DNA of 64,000 bases, from contig CANKAM010000001.1 in the NCBI GenBank assembly GCA_947479755.1, forward strand, positions 1 to 64,000, written 5' to 3'. How positions within the stretch are numbered: position 1 is the stretch's first letter; each line of letters opens with the position of its first letter. The DNA is from Bacteroidota bacterium. Its GTDB lineage: Bacteria; Bacteroidota; Bacteroidia; SXHM01. This document shows, piece after piece, positions 24,049 to 33,374 of the stretch. Below the pieces are notes generated by a model. That model was not told the origin of the DNA and searched no databases. It worked only from the letters and a program-made list of their open reading frames with translations. The translations under genes and the position numbers were made by a program.

Positions 24049-24335
24049 AACTTTATTGGTCGCCCCGAGCCGACAAAAAGTTTGACAAAATAATTGAATA
24101 CCTCCATGAAGAATGGGGCGAAAAAGTTACCACCGCATTCGTTAAAAAAGTCTATGAGTTTCTCGACATACTAGTTGAGTTTCCAGAAGTCGGAAAAATA
24201 GAAAATCAGGAGCGTAATATCAGAGGGTTTGTAATTGTAAAACAAGTAACAGTGTTTTACAAAATCAAAGGAAACAAAATCATTCTGCTTAATTTTTTCA
24301 GCAACAGAACCAAACCAACAAAAAAGAAGTTTTAA
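24039..24335 (+). CDS. ParE/RelE-family toxin, second module
   Basis: The protein has 98 residues. Hallmarks are LYWSPRADKKFDKIIEYLHE (first helix), ILVEFPEVGK, and the terminal strands GFVIVKQVTVFYKIKGNKII then LLNFFSNRTKP. This is the plasmid-stabilisation ParE group. It overlaps its antitoxin by 10 bp, unlike the first module, which has a 3-nt gap; the two toxins share only the fold pattern, so this is probably not a recent tandem duplication. Confidence 0.85.
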   Translation: MALELYWSPRADKKFDKIIEYLHEEWGEKVTTAFVKKVYEFLDILVEFPEVGKIENQERNIRGFVIVKQVTVFYKIKGNKIILLNFFSNRTKPTKKKF

Positions 24336-24340
24336 AGTTT

Positions 24341-24408
24341 ACTTTGCGCTCTCCGCGCCTTAGCGGTAAAAACCTTTGTGAACTTAGTGCCCTTAGTGGT
24401 AAAATCCT
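24341..24408. repeat. Intergenic repeat with two 18-bp half units
   Basis: CCTTAGCGGTAAAAACCT (24358-24375) and CCTTAGTGGTAAAATCCT (24391-24408) match at 16 of 18 positions with a 33-bp period. They lie in a 'tttgcgctct.cgcgcctta' context that looks like a dispersed intergenic repeat. It ends at the 3' end of rpe. Confidence 0.6.
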
Positions 24409-25054
24409 AAAGCTTCTTCAGCCCCGCAATAGTCCCCACCGGGTCGCCTGACGAGAAAACAAAGTTGCCAGCCACCAATACATCAGCCCCAGCCTTGATA
24501 AGTTCGGCAGCATTGCTGCTTCCTACGCCACCATCAATTTCAATACGGGCTTTTGAGCCGGTGCTGTCAATCAGTTTGCGCAGTTTCTCTAACTTTTGAA
24601 ACGTGCCGGGAATAAATTTTTGTCCTCCAAAGCCGGGGTTCACACTCATCAGGCATACCAAATCAACATCAGTAATAATATCCTCCAGTTGGTTAATAGC
24701 CGTATGCGGATTAACGGCCACACCCGCCTGCATACCCGCAGCTTTTATCATTTGCAGCGTGCGGTGAAGGTGAGTGCTGGCTTCAATATGCACGGTAAGA
24801 ATATCGGCACCGGCATCTTTAAAATCCTGCACATAACGCTCGGGCTGCACAATCATCAGATGCACATCCAATGGCTTGGTGGCATACTTCTTCACCTGTT
24901 TTATAACCGGAAACCCGAAGGAGATGTTAGGCACAAAAACCCCGTCCATCACATCCACATGAAACCAGTCGGCATTGCTGCTGTTAATCATTTCCACCTC
25001 TTCACGAAGTTTAGAAAAATCTGCCGAAAGTATTGAAGGTGCTATTAGTGCCAC
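24407..25054 (-). CDS. rpe: Ribulose-phosphate 3-epimerase
   Basis: The protein has 215 residues and interconverts ribulose-5-phosphate and xylulose-5-phosphate in the pentose phosphate pathway. It is a TIM barrel with metal and catalytic motifs visible: ILSADFSKL, WFHVDVMDGVFVPNISFG (His and Asp ligands), DVHLMIV, MSVNPGFGGQKF and IEIDGGVGSSNAAEL. Length is typical. The gene appears to be transcribed alone; a gap with a small hairpin separates it from the sigma factor gene. Confidence 0.95.
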   Translation of the reverse strand: MALIAPSILSADFSKLREEVEMINSSNADWFHVDVMDGVFVPNISFGFPVIKQVKKYATKPLDVHLMIVQPERYVQDFKDAGADILTVHIEASTHLHRTLQMIKAAGMQAGVAVNPHTAINQLEDIITDVDLVCLMSVNPGFGGQKFIPGTFQKLEKLRKLIDSTGSKARIEIDGGVGSSNAAELIKAGADVLVAGNFVFSSGDPVGTIAGLKKL

Positions 25055-25115
25055 GGATTAGAAGTTAGAGGTTAGAAGTTGGATGTTGTAGATTTCGATG
25101 TCACCCTGAGCACGG

Positions 25116-25136
25116 CAAATGTCCAGCGGACATTTG
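25116..25136. repeat. Perfect 9-bp hairpin between rpe and the sigma factor gene
   Basis: CAAATGTCC and GGACATTTG are separated by AGC. No T run follows on either strand. It may be part of a dispersed repeat (a 'gtcaccctgagc' segment lies just left of it). Confidence 0.5.
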
Positions 25137-25164
25137 AGCGAGCAAGTGTGAAAGCGTGCCAAAG

Positions 25165-26028
25165 TTACCCTAAATATGTTTTCAAGATTCGGCTTCTCGA
25201 TACATGTTTCAATCTGCGCAGCGCTTTCTCCTTTACCTGACGCACACGCTCACGGGTAAGGTCAAATTTTTCGCCTATTTCTTCCAGCGTAAGGGCGTGT
25301 GTTCCGCTCAAACCAAAGTAGCAGCGCAGAATATCGGCCTCCCGTTCATTAAGCGTAGTAAGGGCGCGCTCAATTTCTTTGCGTAATGAGTCGTCAATCA
25401 GTTCCTTTTCAGGGCTTGGACTGTCGCTGCTTTTCAGAACATCATACATATTGCTGTCCTCACCATTAAGCAGCGGTGCATCCATGGAAACGTGGCGTCC
25501 TGCATTTTTCATGCTTTCCTTCACCTCGTTTTCGGTCAGGTCAAGCAGTTGTGCTATTTCAGCAGCCGAAGGCTCGCGCTCGTGCTCCTGCTCCAGCTTT
25601 GAAAATGCTTTGTTTATTTTATTGATAGAACCGATCTTGTTCAGCGGCAGGCGCACAATACGCGACTGCTCGGCAAGCGCTTGCAAAATACTTTGGCGTA
25701 TCCACCACACCGCATACGAAATGAATTTAAACCCTCGTGTTTCATCAAAACGCTGGGCGGCTTTTATCAATCCGAGGTTACCTTCATTAATTAAATCGGG
25801 CAGGCTCAACCCCTGATTCTGGTATTGTTTTGAAACCGAAACCACAAAGCGCAGATTGGCTTTGGTCAGCTTTTCAAGGGCTGCTATATCGCCCTTCTTT
25901 ATCTTTTTGGCAAGTTCTACTTCTTCGTCAGCGGTTATCAGCTCAACGCGACCTATCTCCTGAAGATACTTATCAAGTGAAGCGTTTTCGCGGTTGGTAA
26001 CCTGTTTGGTAATTTTTAGCTGCCTCAT
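25165..26028 (-). CDS. rpoD: Primary (RpoD/SigA-type) sigma factor, short Bacteroidota form
   Basis: The protein has 287 residues. It starts [20 protein letters not shown] (region 1.2-like) and lacks the long acidic region 1.1, as is usual in Bacteroidota. Region 2 is clear ([33 protein letters not shown]), then region 3 ([20 protein letters not shown]) and region 4 with the -35-binding helix-turn-helix ([20 protein letters not shown], then KALRRLKH). This is the factor expected to read the TTG/TAnnTTTG promoters seen in this window. A palindromic terminator and a dispersed repeat separate it from pnp. Confidence 0.94.
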   Translation of the reverse strand: MRQLKITKQVTNRENASLDKYLQEIGRVELITADEEVELAKKIKKGDIAALEKLTKANLRFVVSVSKQYQNQGLSLPDLINEGNLGLIKAAQRFDETRGFKFISYAVWWIRQSILQALAEQSRIVRLPLNKIGSINKINKAFSKLEQEHEREPSAAEIAQLLDLTENEVKESMKNAGRHVSMDAPLLNGEDSNMYDVLKSSDSPSPEKELIDDSLRKEIERALTTLNEREADILRCYFGLSGTHALTLEEIGEKFDLTRERVRQVKEKALRRLKHVSRSRILKTYLG

Positions 26029-26126
26029 TTGAAATACTTGTTTTTAGTGGTTAATAAAACGAAGTCTCCTGCCCTTTGTTGCCCCAACGCGCAGCTAAAA
26101 GTAAAATTTTAGACGAACGGAAATAA

Positions 26127-26154
26127 AAAAGGACGAAAATATTTTCGTCCTTTT
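26127..26154. terminator. Perfect 28-bp palindrome, terminator of pnp
   Basis: AAAAGGACGAAAAT and its complement form a perfect stem of up to 14 bp with A/T tracts on both sides. It lies about 80 nt past the pnp stop on the minus strand, beyond a 62-bp dispersed repeat, and could work in either direction. Confidence 0.8.
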
Positions 26155-26164
26155 CTTTTTTTAC

Positions 26165-26226
26165 CGTCATGCTGAACTTGTTTCAGCATCTTTTTTGTAA
26201 GACACTGAAACAAGTTCAGGGTGACG
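26165..26226. repeat. 62-bp interspersed palindromic repeat, copy B
   Basis: It has the same length and arms as 4144-4205: it starts CGTCATGCTGAACTTGTTTC and ends GAAACAAGTTCAGGGTGACG. It lies 5 bp past the pnp stop, like copy A just past a gene end. Confidence 0.85.
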
Positions 26227-26231
26227 AAAAC

Positions 26232-28370
26232 TTAGTTCGCTTGCTCTGTTTTCTCAGGTTTTGGTAATAAAACCTTGCGTGAAAGTTTCAGTTTGCCGGT
26301 CTTTTTATCAACCTCAATCAGTTTCACTTCAATCACCTGACCTTCTTTCAGTGCATCTTCTACTTTTTCTAATCTGCGGTGTTCAATTTCTGAGATGTGC
26401 AGCAGTCCGTCTTTTCCGGGAAGTATCTCTACAAACGCACCAAACGGCATGATTGATTTTACTTTTCCGGTGTAGATATCGCCAACCTCTGGTGTTGCAG
26501 TAATGCCTTTGATTTTGGCAACAACTTTATCAATTGCTTCTTTGTTTACCGCAAGAATATCAATGATACCCATTCCGTTTACTTCTTCAATAGAAATAGT
26601 AGCACCTGTTTCGCGTTGCATTTCCTGTATTACTTTTCCTCCGGGCCCGATTACCGCACCAATGAAGTCTTTAGCAATAGTCATTTTAACTACACGCGGA
26701 GCATGTGGTTTGTAATCTTCACGCGGAGCAGAAAGGGTTTTGCCCATTTCATTCAGAATGTGTAAACGCCCTTGTTTTGCTTGTTGCAATGCTTCAGCCA
26801 AAACTGCATATGATAAACCATCTACTTTCAAATCCATCTGGCAGCCAACGATACCGTCTTTTGTTCCGGTAACCTTAAAGTCCATATCACCCAGATGATC
26901 TTCATCACCAAGAATATCAGAAAGCACCGCATATTTTCCAGCGCTGTTAGCGATAAGTCCCATTGCAATACCCGAAACCGGTTTTTTTATTTTAATACCT
27001 GCATCCATCAGTGCCAAGGTTCCTGCACAAACAGTAGCCATTGAAGAAGAACCGTTTGATTCCAGAATATCTGAAACTACACGCACTGTGTAAGGGCTTT
27101 CTTCTGAGCTTGGCAATACTTGTTTCAATGAACGCATAGCAAGATTTCCGTGTCCTACTTCTCTTCTTCCAACACCACGGTTAGGTCTTGCCTCACCGGT
27201 TGAGAATGACGGGAAATTATAGTGTAAAAGGAAGTTGTTTTTCCCTTCAAACACAGCTCCGTCAATAATTTGTTCGTCTTGTTTGCTACCCAATGTTACG
27301 GTAGTCAAAGATTGTGTTTCACCTCTTGTGAAAATAGCAGAACCGTGCGCAGATGGCAGGTAATCTACTTCACTCCAGATAGGACGAATTTCATCTAATT
27401 TACGACCATCCAGACGGGTTCTCTCATTCAATACTGAATCGCGAACCGCATCTTTCTCCACATCGTGAAAATATTTACCGATAAGCGCTTTTTTAGCTGC
27501 GGCATCTTCTGGAGTAAGTGTTGCCACAAACTCTGCTTTAATAGCATCAAATGCTTCTTTGCGTTGTGTTTTATTCGGGTTGCCTGTTTTAGCTACAGCG
27601 TAGCATTTATCGTAGGTTGCCTTTGCAATCTGTGCTTTCAGATCAAGGTCGTTCTCCTCGTGGTTGTAAGTTCTTTTGATTTTGCTCTTCTCAACACGTG
27701 AAGCAAGTTCAATCTGCCCCTGGCACTGCAATTTAATAGCTTCGTGACCAATTTTAATGGCTTCAATCATTTCCTCTTCCGAAACCTCTTTCATTTCGCC
27801 TTCCACCATGTTGATGTCATGCAGTGAACCTGCAACAATAATATCAAGCGTTGCATTCGGCATTTCCGAACGAAGTGGGTTTACAACATATTTTCCGTCA
27901 ATTTTAGCTACACGTACTTCAGAAATTGGTCCCTGAAAAGGAATATCAGAAACGCTGATTGCCGCAGAAGCTGCAAGTCCTGCCAATGAATCAGGCAGAA
28001 TATCAGCATCTGATGAAATCAATGAAATCATTACCTGCACATCAGCATGGTAATCATTCGGGAAAAGCGGGCGCAGTGCGCGGTCAACAATACGAGAAAT
28101 CAGAATTTCGTATTCAGATAAACGTGCTTCACGTTTGAAAAAACCACCGGGAAATCTTCCTACGGCAGCATATTTTTCCTGATAATCAACTGATAGTGGT
28201 AAAAAATCGGTTCCCGGTTTTGCTTCTTTGTTGGAAACAACGGTAGCAAGCAGCATGGTGTTTCCTGTTTTCAGGACAACTGAACCATCAGCCTGTTTGG
28301 CAAGTTTGCCGGTTTCAATGGTGATGGTTTTCCCATCGGCCATCGTTATAGTTTGTGTTTGTATGTTCAC
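26232..28370 (-). CDS. pnp: Polynucleotide phosphorylase
   Basis: The protein has 712 residues. It is a phosphorolytic 3'-5' exoribonuclease of the RNA degradosome. Domain order is RNase PH 1 (about 10-220, with [20 protein letters not shown]), linker helices, RNase PH 2 (about 310-540, with [20 protein letters not shown] and [12 protein letters not shown]), KH (about 560-615, [12 protein letters not shown]) and S1 (about 625-695, [20 protein letters not shown]). Length matches the family. It is downstream of rpsO in the same direction, the near-universal bacterial order, with a terminator hairpin between them that may tune read-through. Confidence 0.97.
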   Translation of the reverse strand: MNIQTQTITMADGKTITIETGKLAKQADGSVVLKTGNTMLLATVVSNKEAKPGTDFLPLSVDYQEKYAAVGRFPGGFFKREARLSEYEILISRIVDRALRPLFPNDYHADVQVMISLISSDADILPDSLAGLAASAAISVSDIPFQGPISEVRVAKIDGKYVVNPLRSEMPNATLDIIVAGSLHDINMVEGEMKEVSEEEMIEAIKIGHEAIKLQCQGQIELASRVEKSKIKRTYNHEENDLDLKAQIAKATYDKCYAVAKTGNPNKTQRKEAFDAIKAEFVATLTPEDAAAKKALIGKYFHDVEKDAVRDSVLNERTRLDGRKLDEIRPIWSEVDYLPSAHGSAIFTRGETQSLTTVTLGSKQDEQIIDGAVFEGKNNFLLHYNFPSFSTGEARPNRGVGRREVGHGNLAMRSLKQVLPSSEESPYTVRVVSDILESNGSSSMATVCAGTLALMDAGIKIKKPVSGIAMGLIANSAGKYAVLSDILGDEDHLGDMDFKVTGTKDGIVGCQMDLKVDGLSYAVLAEALQQAKQGRLHILNEMGKTLSAPREDYKPHAPRVVKMTIAKDFIGAVIGPGGKVIQEMQRETGATISIEEVNGMGIIDILAVNKEAIDKVVAKIKGITATPEVGDIYTGKVKSIMPFGAFVEILPGKDGLLHISEIEHRRLEKVEDALKEGQVIEVKLIEVDKKTGKLKLSRKVLLPKPEKTEQAN

Positions 28371-28438
28371 GTGTTAATTTATTAGAGTGTTAATTGTTCA
28401 GGTGTGAGTATCACACTGAGCGAAATGAATAAATAACG

Positions 28439-28468
28439 AAAAAAGGCAATTAAAGAATTGCCTTTTTT
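28439..28468 (-). terminator. Terminator/attenuator between rpsO and pnp
   Basis: AAAAAAGGCAATT pairs perfectly with AATTGCCTTTTTT across a 4-nt loop. It is 16 nt past the rpsO stop and 69 nt before the pnp start. Confidence 0.88.
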
Positions 28469-28484
28469 CAATTATCTGAGGAAA

Positions 28485-28754
28485 TTATTTCCTTATTTTG
28501 AGTTTCTTGATGACTTCTCTGTAAGCTTCAATATCCTTGTTTTTCAAGTATCCAAGGAGGCTGGTGCGTTTACCTACTAAGTTCACAAGTGCACGCTGGG
28601 TGCCAAAATCTTTGTGATTTTTTTTAAGGTGTTCGGTAAGGTGGTTTATTCTAGCTGTGAATAATGCCGCTTGTCCTTCGGTAGAGCCGGTGTCTTTAGC
28701 TGATTTACCGTGCTTTTTGAAGATTTCTTGTTTCTTTTCTTTTGTCAAATTCAT
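28485..28754 (-). CDS. rpsO: 30S ribosomal protein S15
   Basis: The protein has 89 residues, the standard S15 length. It binds the central domain of 16S rRNA and starts assembly of the platform. Landmarks are FKKHGKSAKDTGSTEGQAAL, ARINHLTEHLKKNHKDFGTQ, LVNLVGKRTSLLGYLKNKD and the YREVIKKLKIRK end. It has an excellent promoter of its own (28802-28831) and a strong hairpin downstream before pnp. Confidence 0.98.
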   Translation of the reverse strand: MNLTKEKKQEIFKKHGKSAKDTGSTEGQAALFTARINHLTEHLKKNHKDFGTQRALVNLVGKRTSLLGYLKNKDIEAYREVIKKLKIRK

Positions 28755-28801
28755 GTTGCGTCTTTTTTGCGTCTTTATTTATTTTTCGTTTTGTAGGGCG
28801 G

Positions 28802-28831
28802 CAAAGGTAGAAATTTATTCCTAACAGCCAA
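28802..28831 (-). promoter_or_regulatory. Promoter of rpsO
   Basis: On the minus strand TTG (28831-28829), a 19-bp spacer and TACCTTTG (28809-28802) match the Bacteroidota consensus. The implied transcript start leaves a leader of about 40 nt. Confidence 0.8.
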
Positions 28832-28846
28832 CACCTTATAAAAAAA

Positions 28847-29704
28847 TTAAGCGGCAAAGAATTTTAAGGTCTGGGCTAACCTGCTTTTCAGGTTCTTGCG
28901 CTCCACTATAAAGTCTAAAAACCCATGCTCCAGAAGGAATTCAGAGGTTTGGAAGTCTTTTGGCAGGTCTTTTCCTATGGTTTCCCTTACCACGCGGGGA
29001 CCTGCAAAACCTATTAATGCACCGGGCTCTGCTATATTCAGATCTCCTAACATGGCAAAAGAAGCTGTAACTCCACCCGTTGTAGGGTCGGTAATTAAGG
29101 ATATATAAGGAATTTTCGCCTTGCTAAGTTGAGCAAGTTTAACCGAAGTTTTAGCCATTTGCATCAGTGAGTGAGCAGCCTCCATCATTCGTGCACCTCC
29201 TGATTTTGAGATAATGATCAAAGGCGTTTTCTTTTTTATGCAGCAATCAATGGCGCGTGAAATTTTTTCGCCCACCACGGCACCCATTGAACCACCAATA
29301 AAGGTAAAATCCATGCAGGCAACCATTGTTTCAACGCCTTCAATTTTTCCGGTTGCAGTGGAAATGGCGTCTTTCAAACCCGTTTTCTTTTCTGAAGCTG
29401 CTAAACGCTCTGTATATTTCTGCGTGTCAGAAAAATTAAGCGGATCGGCAGAAACAAGGTTAGCATTTACTTCTTTGAATTTTCCTTCGTCAAATAAAAT
29501 TCCAAAATATTCTGCAGAGCCAATGCGCTGGTGATGATTGCATTTCTGGCAAACCCATAAATGTATTGCATTATCATTGGTATCAACTATGTGTTTACAC
29601 GAAGGACATTTATACCACAATCCCTCGGGAGCTTCTTTCTTCTCCCTAGTTGAGGTAGTAATGCCTCCGCGAATACGTTTAAACCAACTTACTTTTTCAG
29701 ACAT
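28847..29704 (-). CDS. accD: Acetyl-CoA carboxylase carboxyltransferase subunit beta
   Basis: The protein has 285 residues and is the beta half of the carboxyltransferase that makes malonyl-CoA for fatty acid synthesis. The N-terminal zinc ribbon is complete (Cys33, Cys36, Cys52, Cys55) and is followed by the crotonase-type core ([71 protein letters not shown]). It starts 7 bp after the aldolase gene ends, so the two are probably co-transcribed; the accA partner is not in the window. Confidence 0.96.
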   Translation of the reverse strand: MSEKVSWFKRIRGGITTSTREKKEAPEGLWYKCPSCKHIVDTNDNAIHLWVCQKCNHHQRIGSAEYFGILFDEGKFKEVNANLVSADPLNFSDTQKYTERLAASEKKTGLKDAISTATGKIEGVETMVACMDFTFIGGSMGAVVGEKISRAIDCCIKKKTPLIIISKSGGARMMEAAHSLMQMAKTSVKLAQLSKAKIPYISLITDPTTGGVTASFAMLGDLNIAEPGALIGFAGPRVVRETIGKDLPKDFQTSEFLLEHGFLDFIVERKNLKSRLAQTLKFFAA

Positions 29705-29711
29705 TATTTAT

Positions 29712-30776
29712 TTAAGCAATCGTAATCTGTTTTTCAAGATATACATCCTGAATTGAGTTCAGCAGACTGATGCCGTCTTTAAAGGGTTTCTGGAAAGCTT
29801 TGCGTCCTGAAATTAACCCGTGTCCGCCCGCTCTTTTATTGATAACTGCAGTTGCAACGGCTTCTGACAAATCGCTTTGAGCCGCTCCTGTTGATGCTCC
29901 TCCTGAATTAATCAAACCGATTTTTCCGCTGTAGCAATTCAATACCTGATAACGGGTAAGGTCAATCGGGTGGTCGCTGCTCAAATCGCTGTAAACTTTT
30001 TTATGGGTTTTGCCAAAATTTAAAGCATTATAACCGCCATTATTCGTTGGCAATTTTTGTTTGATAATATCTGCCTGAATGGTAACACCCAAATGATTGG
30101 CTTGTCCTGTCAAATCTGCTGCTGTGTGATAATCAACACCATCTTTTTTGAAGCCATTATTTCTCATGTAGCACCAGAGAATGGTTGCCATTCCTAATTC
30201 GTGGGCTCTTTCAAAGGCTTCCGCAACTTCCACAATCTGACGACCTGATTCTTCAGAACCAAAGTATATGGTTGCGCCCACTGCAACTGCGCCTAAATTC
30301 CATGCTTCTTCTACAGAACCAAACATGATTTGGTCAAATTTATTCGGGTAAGTAAGAAACTCATTGTGGTTTATTTTTACAATAAAAGGAATTTTGTGAG
30401 CATATTTTCTGGAGCATAATGCAAGTCCGCCAAAAGTAGATGCAACAGCGTTGCATCCGCCTTCAATCGCCAGTTTTACAATATTTTCGGGGTCAAAAAA
30501 AGCCGGGTTTGGAGCAAAAGAAGCTCCTGCGCTGTGCTCAATTCCCTGGTCAACCGGTAGAATAGAAACATAGCCCGTTCCTGCCAAACGCCCATGGTTA
30601 TAAAGTGCATTGATGCTGCGCAACACCTGATTACTGCGATTGCTATCAGGGAAAACGCGGTCAACAAAATCACCACCGGGAAGGGTGAGTGTGTTTTTAT
30701 CCACCGTTTTGCATTCGTGTTTCAGCAGGTTGTCGGCATCCTTGCCAAGAATTTCAACTATTTTATTCAGTGACAT
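29712..30776 (-). CDS. fbaB: Class I fructose-bisphosphate aldolase (DhnA/FbaB type)
   Basis: The protein has 354 residues. It cleaves fructose-1,6-bisphosphate through a lysine Schiff base, in glycolysis and gluconeogenesis. Signatures are [65 protein letters not shown] and the phosphate-binding [16 protein letters not shown] and [13 protein letters not shown]. It is the archaeal-type class I enzyme, as in E. coli FbaB, not the zinc class II form. A TATGTTTG -7 box lies upstream at 30817-30824, and accD follows after 7 bp. Confidence 0.94.
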   Translation of the reverse strand: MSLNKIVEILGKDADNLLKHECKTVDKNTLTLPGGDFVDRVFPDSNRSNQVLRSINALYNHGRLAGTGYVSILPVDQGIEHSAGASFAPNPAFFDPENIVKLAIEGGCNAVASTFGGLALCSRKYAHKIPFIVKINHNEFLTYPNKFDQIMFGSVEEAWNLGAVAVGATIYFGSEESGRQIVEVAEAFERAHELGMATILWCYMRNNGFKKDGVDYHTAADLTGQANHLGVTIQADIIKQKLPTNNGGYNALNFGKTHKKVYSDLSSDHPIDLTRYQVLNCYSGKIGLINSGGASTGAAQSDLSEAVATAVINKRAGGHGLISGRKAFQKPFKDGISLLNSIQDVYLEKQITIA

Positions 30777-30816
30777 TTTAAAAAGATTTAACTAATTGTA
30801 AAAATTAAAAGGGGTG

Positions 30817-30824
30817 CAAACATA
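30817..30824 (-). promoter_or_regulatory. Promoter -7 box of the aldolase-accD transcript
   Basis: TATGTTTG on the minus strand fits TAnnTTTG and lies about 41 nt before the aldolase ATG. The -33 region has no clear TTG. Confidence 0.5.
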
Positions 30825-30851
30825 AGAAAATCTAAAATGTTTAGCCCCTTG

Positions 30852-31943
30852 CTAAAACGCCTCTGAAAAATCCAGATAAATTCCGTAACTGTCTTTCCCG
30901 AAACCGGCATCAAGGCGTATATTCACTTTTTGTGTTTTCAGCAGACGCATTCTTATTCCTGCGCCACCTGTAAGTTTCATTTTATTCAACGCAAATTGAT
31001 TTATACTTGGGCTTACTTCTCCAACACTCCCAAAGACAGCCAGTGAAAATCTTTTCCAAACCGGGATGCGCGCTTCTGCCTGAATAGCTAATACGTTTTT
31101 ATCTCGAAAACGTCCCTGAAAAAATCCGCGCATCAGTTGTGTGCCTCCCATCATACTTAGCATGTGGAAAGGAATAGTTCCGTTCCCATGTTCAGCATAA
31201 AGTTGAAGTGCCAGAATGTTTTCTTTGTAAACACTAATGAACTTCCGCAAATCAAGGGTATAATTTCTAAAACTATAATTACTTCCGAACGCTTTGTCAT
31301 AAAGCATCCATGTAAATTTAAAGTAATTACCTTTTGAAGGATAAAAAACATTATCGCGGTTATCAAAACTTGCGTTAAGTCCGAAACCGGAAATATGCCC
31401 GCCATTTTCACCGGGAATACTTTTTCTGGCAAACTCACCGTAAGACAAATAGCTGATTATATCGCAGTAGCGGTAGTTCTGTGTTATGCCTGCAAAAAAG
31501 TTTTTTGTAAATCTTCTTTCAAAGGTGTTTTTAAAATCTACAAACACGGCATCATACTTTTCGTAGGTTTTGTCGGTGTTGTTTCCTATTCCATAAAAAC
31601 GGTTAGGAAAGCGCTGAAAACTGACATAAGAAACGATGTGGTATTTATTACCATTGGTATAAATATCACTTAGCAGATTTGCCAACAACTGTTTATTTAG
31701 TGTATACAGCTGTGTTCCTGTAATTTTTGAAGGGCGCGTGAGTGAATCTTTTCTTGAAGTTTTGAACGTGAATGCTTCGCCAAGTCCAAATGCAAGACGT
31801 GTTTCAGGCGCATACATAATTAAAGGAAACCAGAAGAATTCTGATTTTTTTGCGGTGTCGCGCAACTCAGGAAATCGGTTTTGCTGAGCAGATGCTTGTT
31901 TGCAGAGAAATAGAAAAATAAAAATGAACGATAGAAGCCGCAA
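30852..31943 (-). CDS. Omp85-like outer-membrane barrel (surface antigen D15 type), no POTRA domains
   Basis: The protein has 363 residues with a signal peptide (1-19, ...CKQASAQ). The rest reads as one 16-strand-like barrel. GTQLMRGFFQGRFRDKN contains the (V/M)RGF motif of loop 6 that defines the BamA/TamA superfamily, and the C-terminus ends in Phe. There is no room for POTRA domains, so this is the short 'BamA/TamA family outer membrane protein' type common in Bacteroidota, whose substrate is unknown. It starts 4 bp after the yajQ stop and is probably co-transcribed with it. Confidence 0.85.
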   Translation of the reverse strand: MRLLSFIFIFLFLCKQASAQQNRFPELRDTAKKSEFFWFPLIMYAPETRLAFGLGEAFTFKTSRKDSLTRPSKITGTQLYTLNKQLLANLLSDIYTNGNKYHIVSYVSFQRFPNRFYGIGNNTDKTYEKYDAVFVDFKNTFERRFTKNFFAGITQNYRYCDIISYLSYGEFARKSIPGENGGHISGFGLNASFDNRDNVFYPSKGNYFKFTWMLYDKAFGSNYSFRNYTLDLRKFISVYKENILALQLYAEHGNGTIPFHMLSMMGGTQLMRGFFQGRFRDKNVLAIQAEARIPVWKRFSLAVFGSVGEVSPSINQFALNKMKLTGGAGIRMRLLKTQKVNIRLDAGFGKDSYGIYLDFSEAF

Positions 31944-31947
31944 AATA

Positions 31948-32439
31948 TCAGCTTTTCATATTGTCGAACTGAAGCGGAATTCCAAACTCGCCTGCTCTGC
32001 AATGCGCCATTACGGCTTGCAAATCGTCAAGTTTTTTGCCGGTAACACGTACTTGGTCTTCCATAATAGAAGTCTGTACTTTCAAACCGGTTTCTTTGAT
32101 TGATTTCGCAACCTTCTTGGAAGTTTCTTTATCAATTCCCTGTTTTATTTTTATGTCTTTTTTTACCATGTTTCCTGAAGCGTACTGCTCCTTGCCGAAG
32201 TCAAGACTTTCACCGCTGATTCCCTGTTTCATGCAGCGTGAAATAATGATATCACCAATTTGGCTTATTTTCATTTCGTCTTCGGTAAGCACATGTATGT
32301 TCATGGCTTTTTTATCCAAATCAATTTCGGTTTTTGAATCACGAAAATCCCAGCGAGTGAGTATTTCTTTTCGCACGGTATTAATCGCGTTGTCTAAGCT
32401 TTGCAAATCAACTTTGCTTACGATGTCAAATGATGGCAT
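31948..32439 (-). CDS. yajQ: YajQ-family nucleotide-binding protein
   Basis: The protein has 163 residues and consists of two ferredoxin-like halves. Landmarks are MPSFDIVSKVDLQSLDNAIN, ILTRWDFRDSKTEIDLDKK, IKQGIDKETSKKVAKSIKE, DQVRVTGKKLDDLQAVMAHC and the QFDNMKS-type end. In Xanthomonas a homologue binds cyclic di-GMP; whether this holds here is unknown. It is the first gene of a two-gene unit with the Omp85-like protein. Confidence 0.93.
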   Translation of the reverse strand: MPSFDIVSKVDLQSLDNAINTVRKEILTRWDFRDSKTEIDLDKKAMNIHVLTEDEMKISQIGDIIISRCMKQGISGESLDFGKEQYASGNMVKKDIKIKQGIDKETSKKVAKSIKETGLKVQTSIMEDQVRVTGKKLDDLQAVMAHCRAGEFGIPLQFDNMKS

Positions 32440-32500
32440 GGTTTTGAAGTGTTAGTTCACGAAAGTAAATTTTTTCTACTTTCATCCGGGCAAATATCTT

Positions 32501-33289
32501 ATGAAATCGGTTCAACTTCTAATTTTTTTCTTTTTATTTTCGGTAAAACTTTTTGCGCAATACTCACTTGCCACAGAGGTTGCGGTGAAGGCTGATTACT
32601 TTACTTCAGACAATCTTGGTAACGCTTACATTATTAAAGGCAACGAGATTTTTAAGTATTTACCCAACGGAAAACTATTCAACCGATTCAGTAATCTGAT
32701 GTTAGGAAACATAACTTCCGTAGATGCTACCAATCCTTTAAAATTGCTTCTATTTTACCGTGATTTTTCAAAAATTCAAATTCTGGACAATCAACTTTCA
32801 GAGAACCGTGGAGTAATTTATTTGCAGGATTTAGGTCTTGAACAATCAACGCTTGCCTGTACTTCATTCGACAATGGTTTTTGGGTTTATGATCAAATCA
32901 GTTTTTCGTTGATTCGTTTTAATCAGGCCTTTGATAAAACTCAGGAAGCTCGCAACATCAATCAGAATATCGGTTACGAGCCGCAACCGAATTTTCTTCA
33001 CGAATCAGGCGATTGGGTTTACCTGAATAATCCTGAAACAGGAGTGTTGGTGTTTGATATTTTCGGCACCTATTTTAAAACTATTCCACTGAAAGGCTTG
33101 AAAGATTTTCAGATTGCGGGCGACAATCTTTTGTATTTCAATGATGGTAAATTACAGAGCTACAATCTTAAAACATTGCAGCAAGCGGAAGTGGAAATTC
33201 CGGCTGATGAAATTCAAATGCTGCGAGTAGAAAAAGAAAAGCTGATGATTCTTACAAAAGAAAGTCTGAAAGTTTATGAAGTGAAATGA
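32501..33289 (+). CDS. Exported protein with propeller-like strands, unknown
   Basis: The protein has 262 residues with a signal peptide (1-19, ...FSVKLFAQ). The mature part contains repeated four-strand patterns with turns such as DNLGNAYIIKGNEIFKYLPN, CTSFDNGFWVYDQISFSLIR and AGDNLLYFNDGKLQSYNLKT, consistent with an incomplete beta-propeller. No catalytic residues stand out. It is divergent from yajQ and upstream of the deoxynucleoside kinase gene; co-transcription with the latter is unlikely, given an 85-bp gap. Confidence 0.7.
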   Translation: MKSVQLLIFFFLFSVKLFAQYSLATEVAVKADYFTSDNLGNAYIIKGNEIFKYLPNGKLFNRFSNLMLGNITSVDATNPLKLLLFYRDFSKIQILDNQLSENRGVIYLQDLGLEQSTLACTSFDNGFWVYDQISFSLIRFNQAFDKTQEARNINQNIGYEPQPNFLHESGDWVYLNNPETGVLVFDIFGTYFKTIPLKGLKDFQIAGDNLLYFNDGKLQSYNLKTLQQAEVEIPADEIQMLRVEKEKLMILTKESLKVYEVK

Positions 33290-33374
33290 AAATCATTTTT
33301 TCGTTTTACGTTGATTGATTTTTTTACTTTCGCACACTATCTCAAACCAAACATCACTATCACACATCTGAAAT

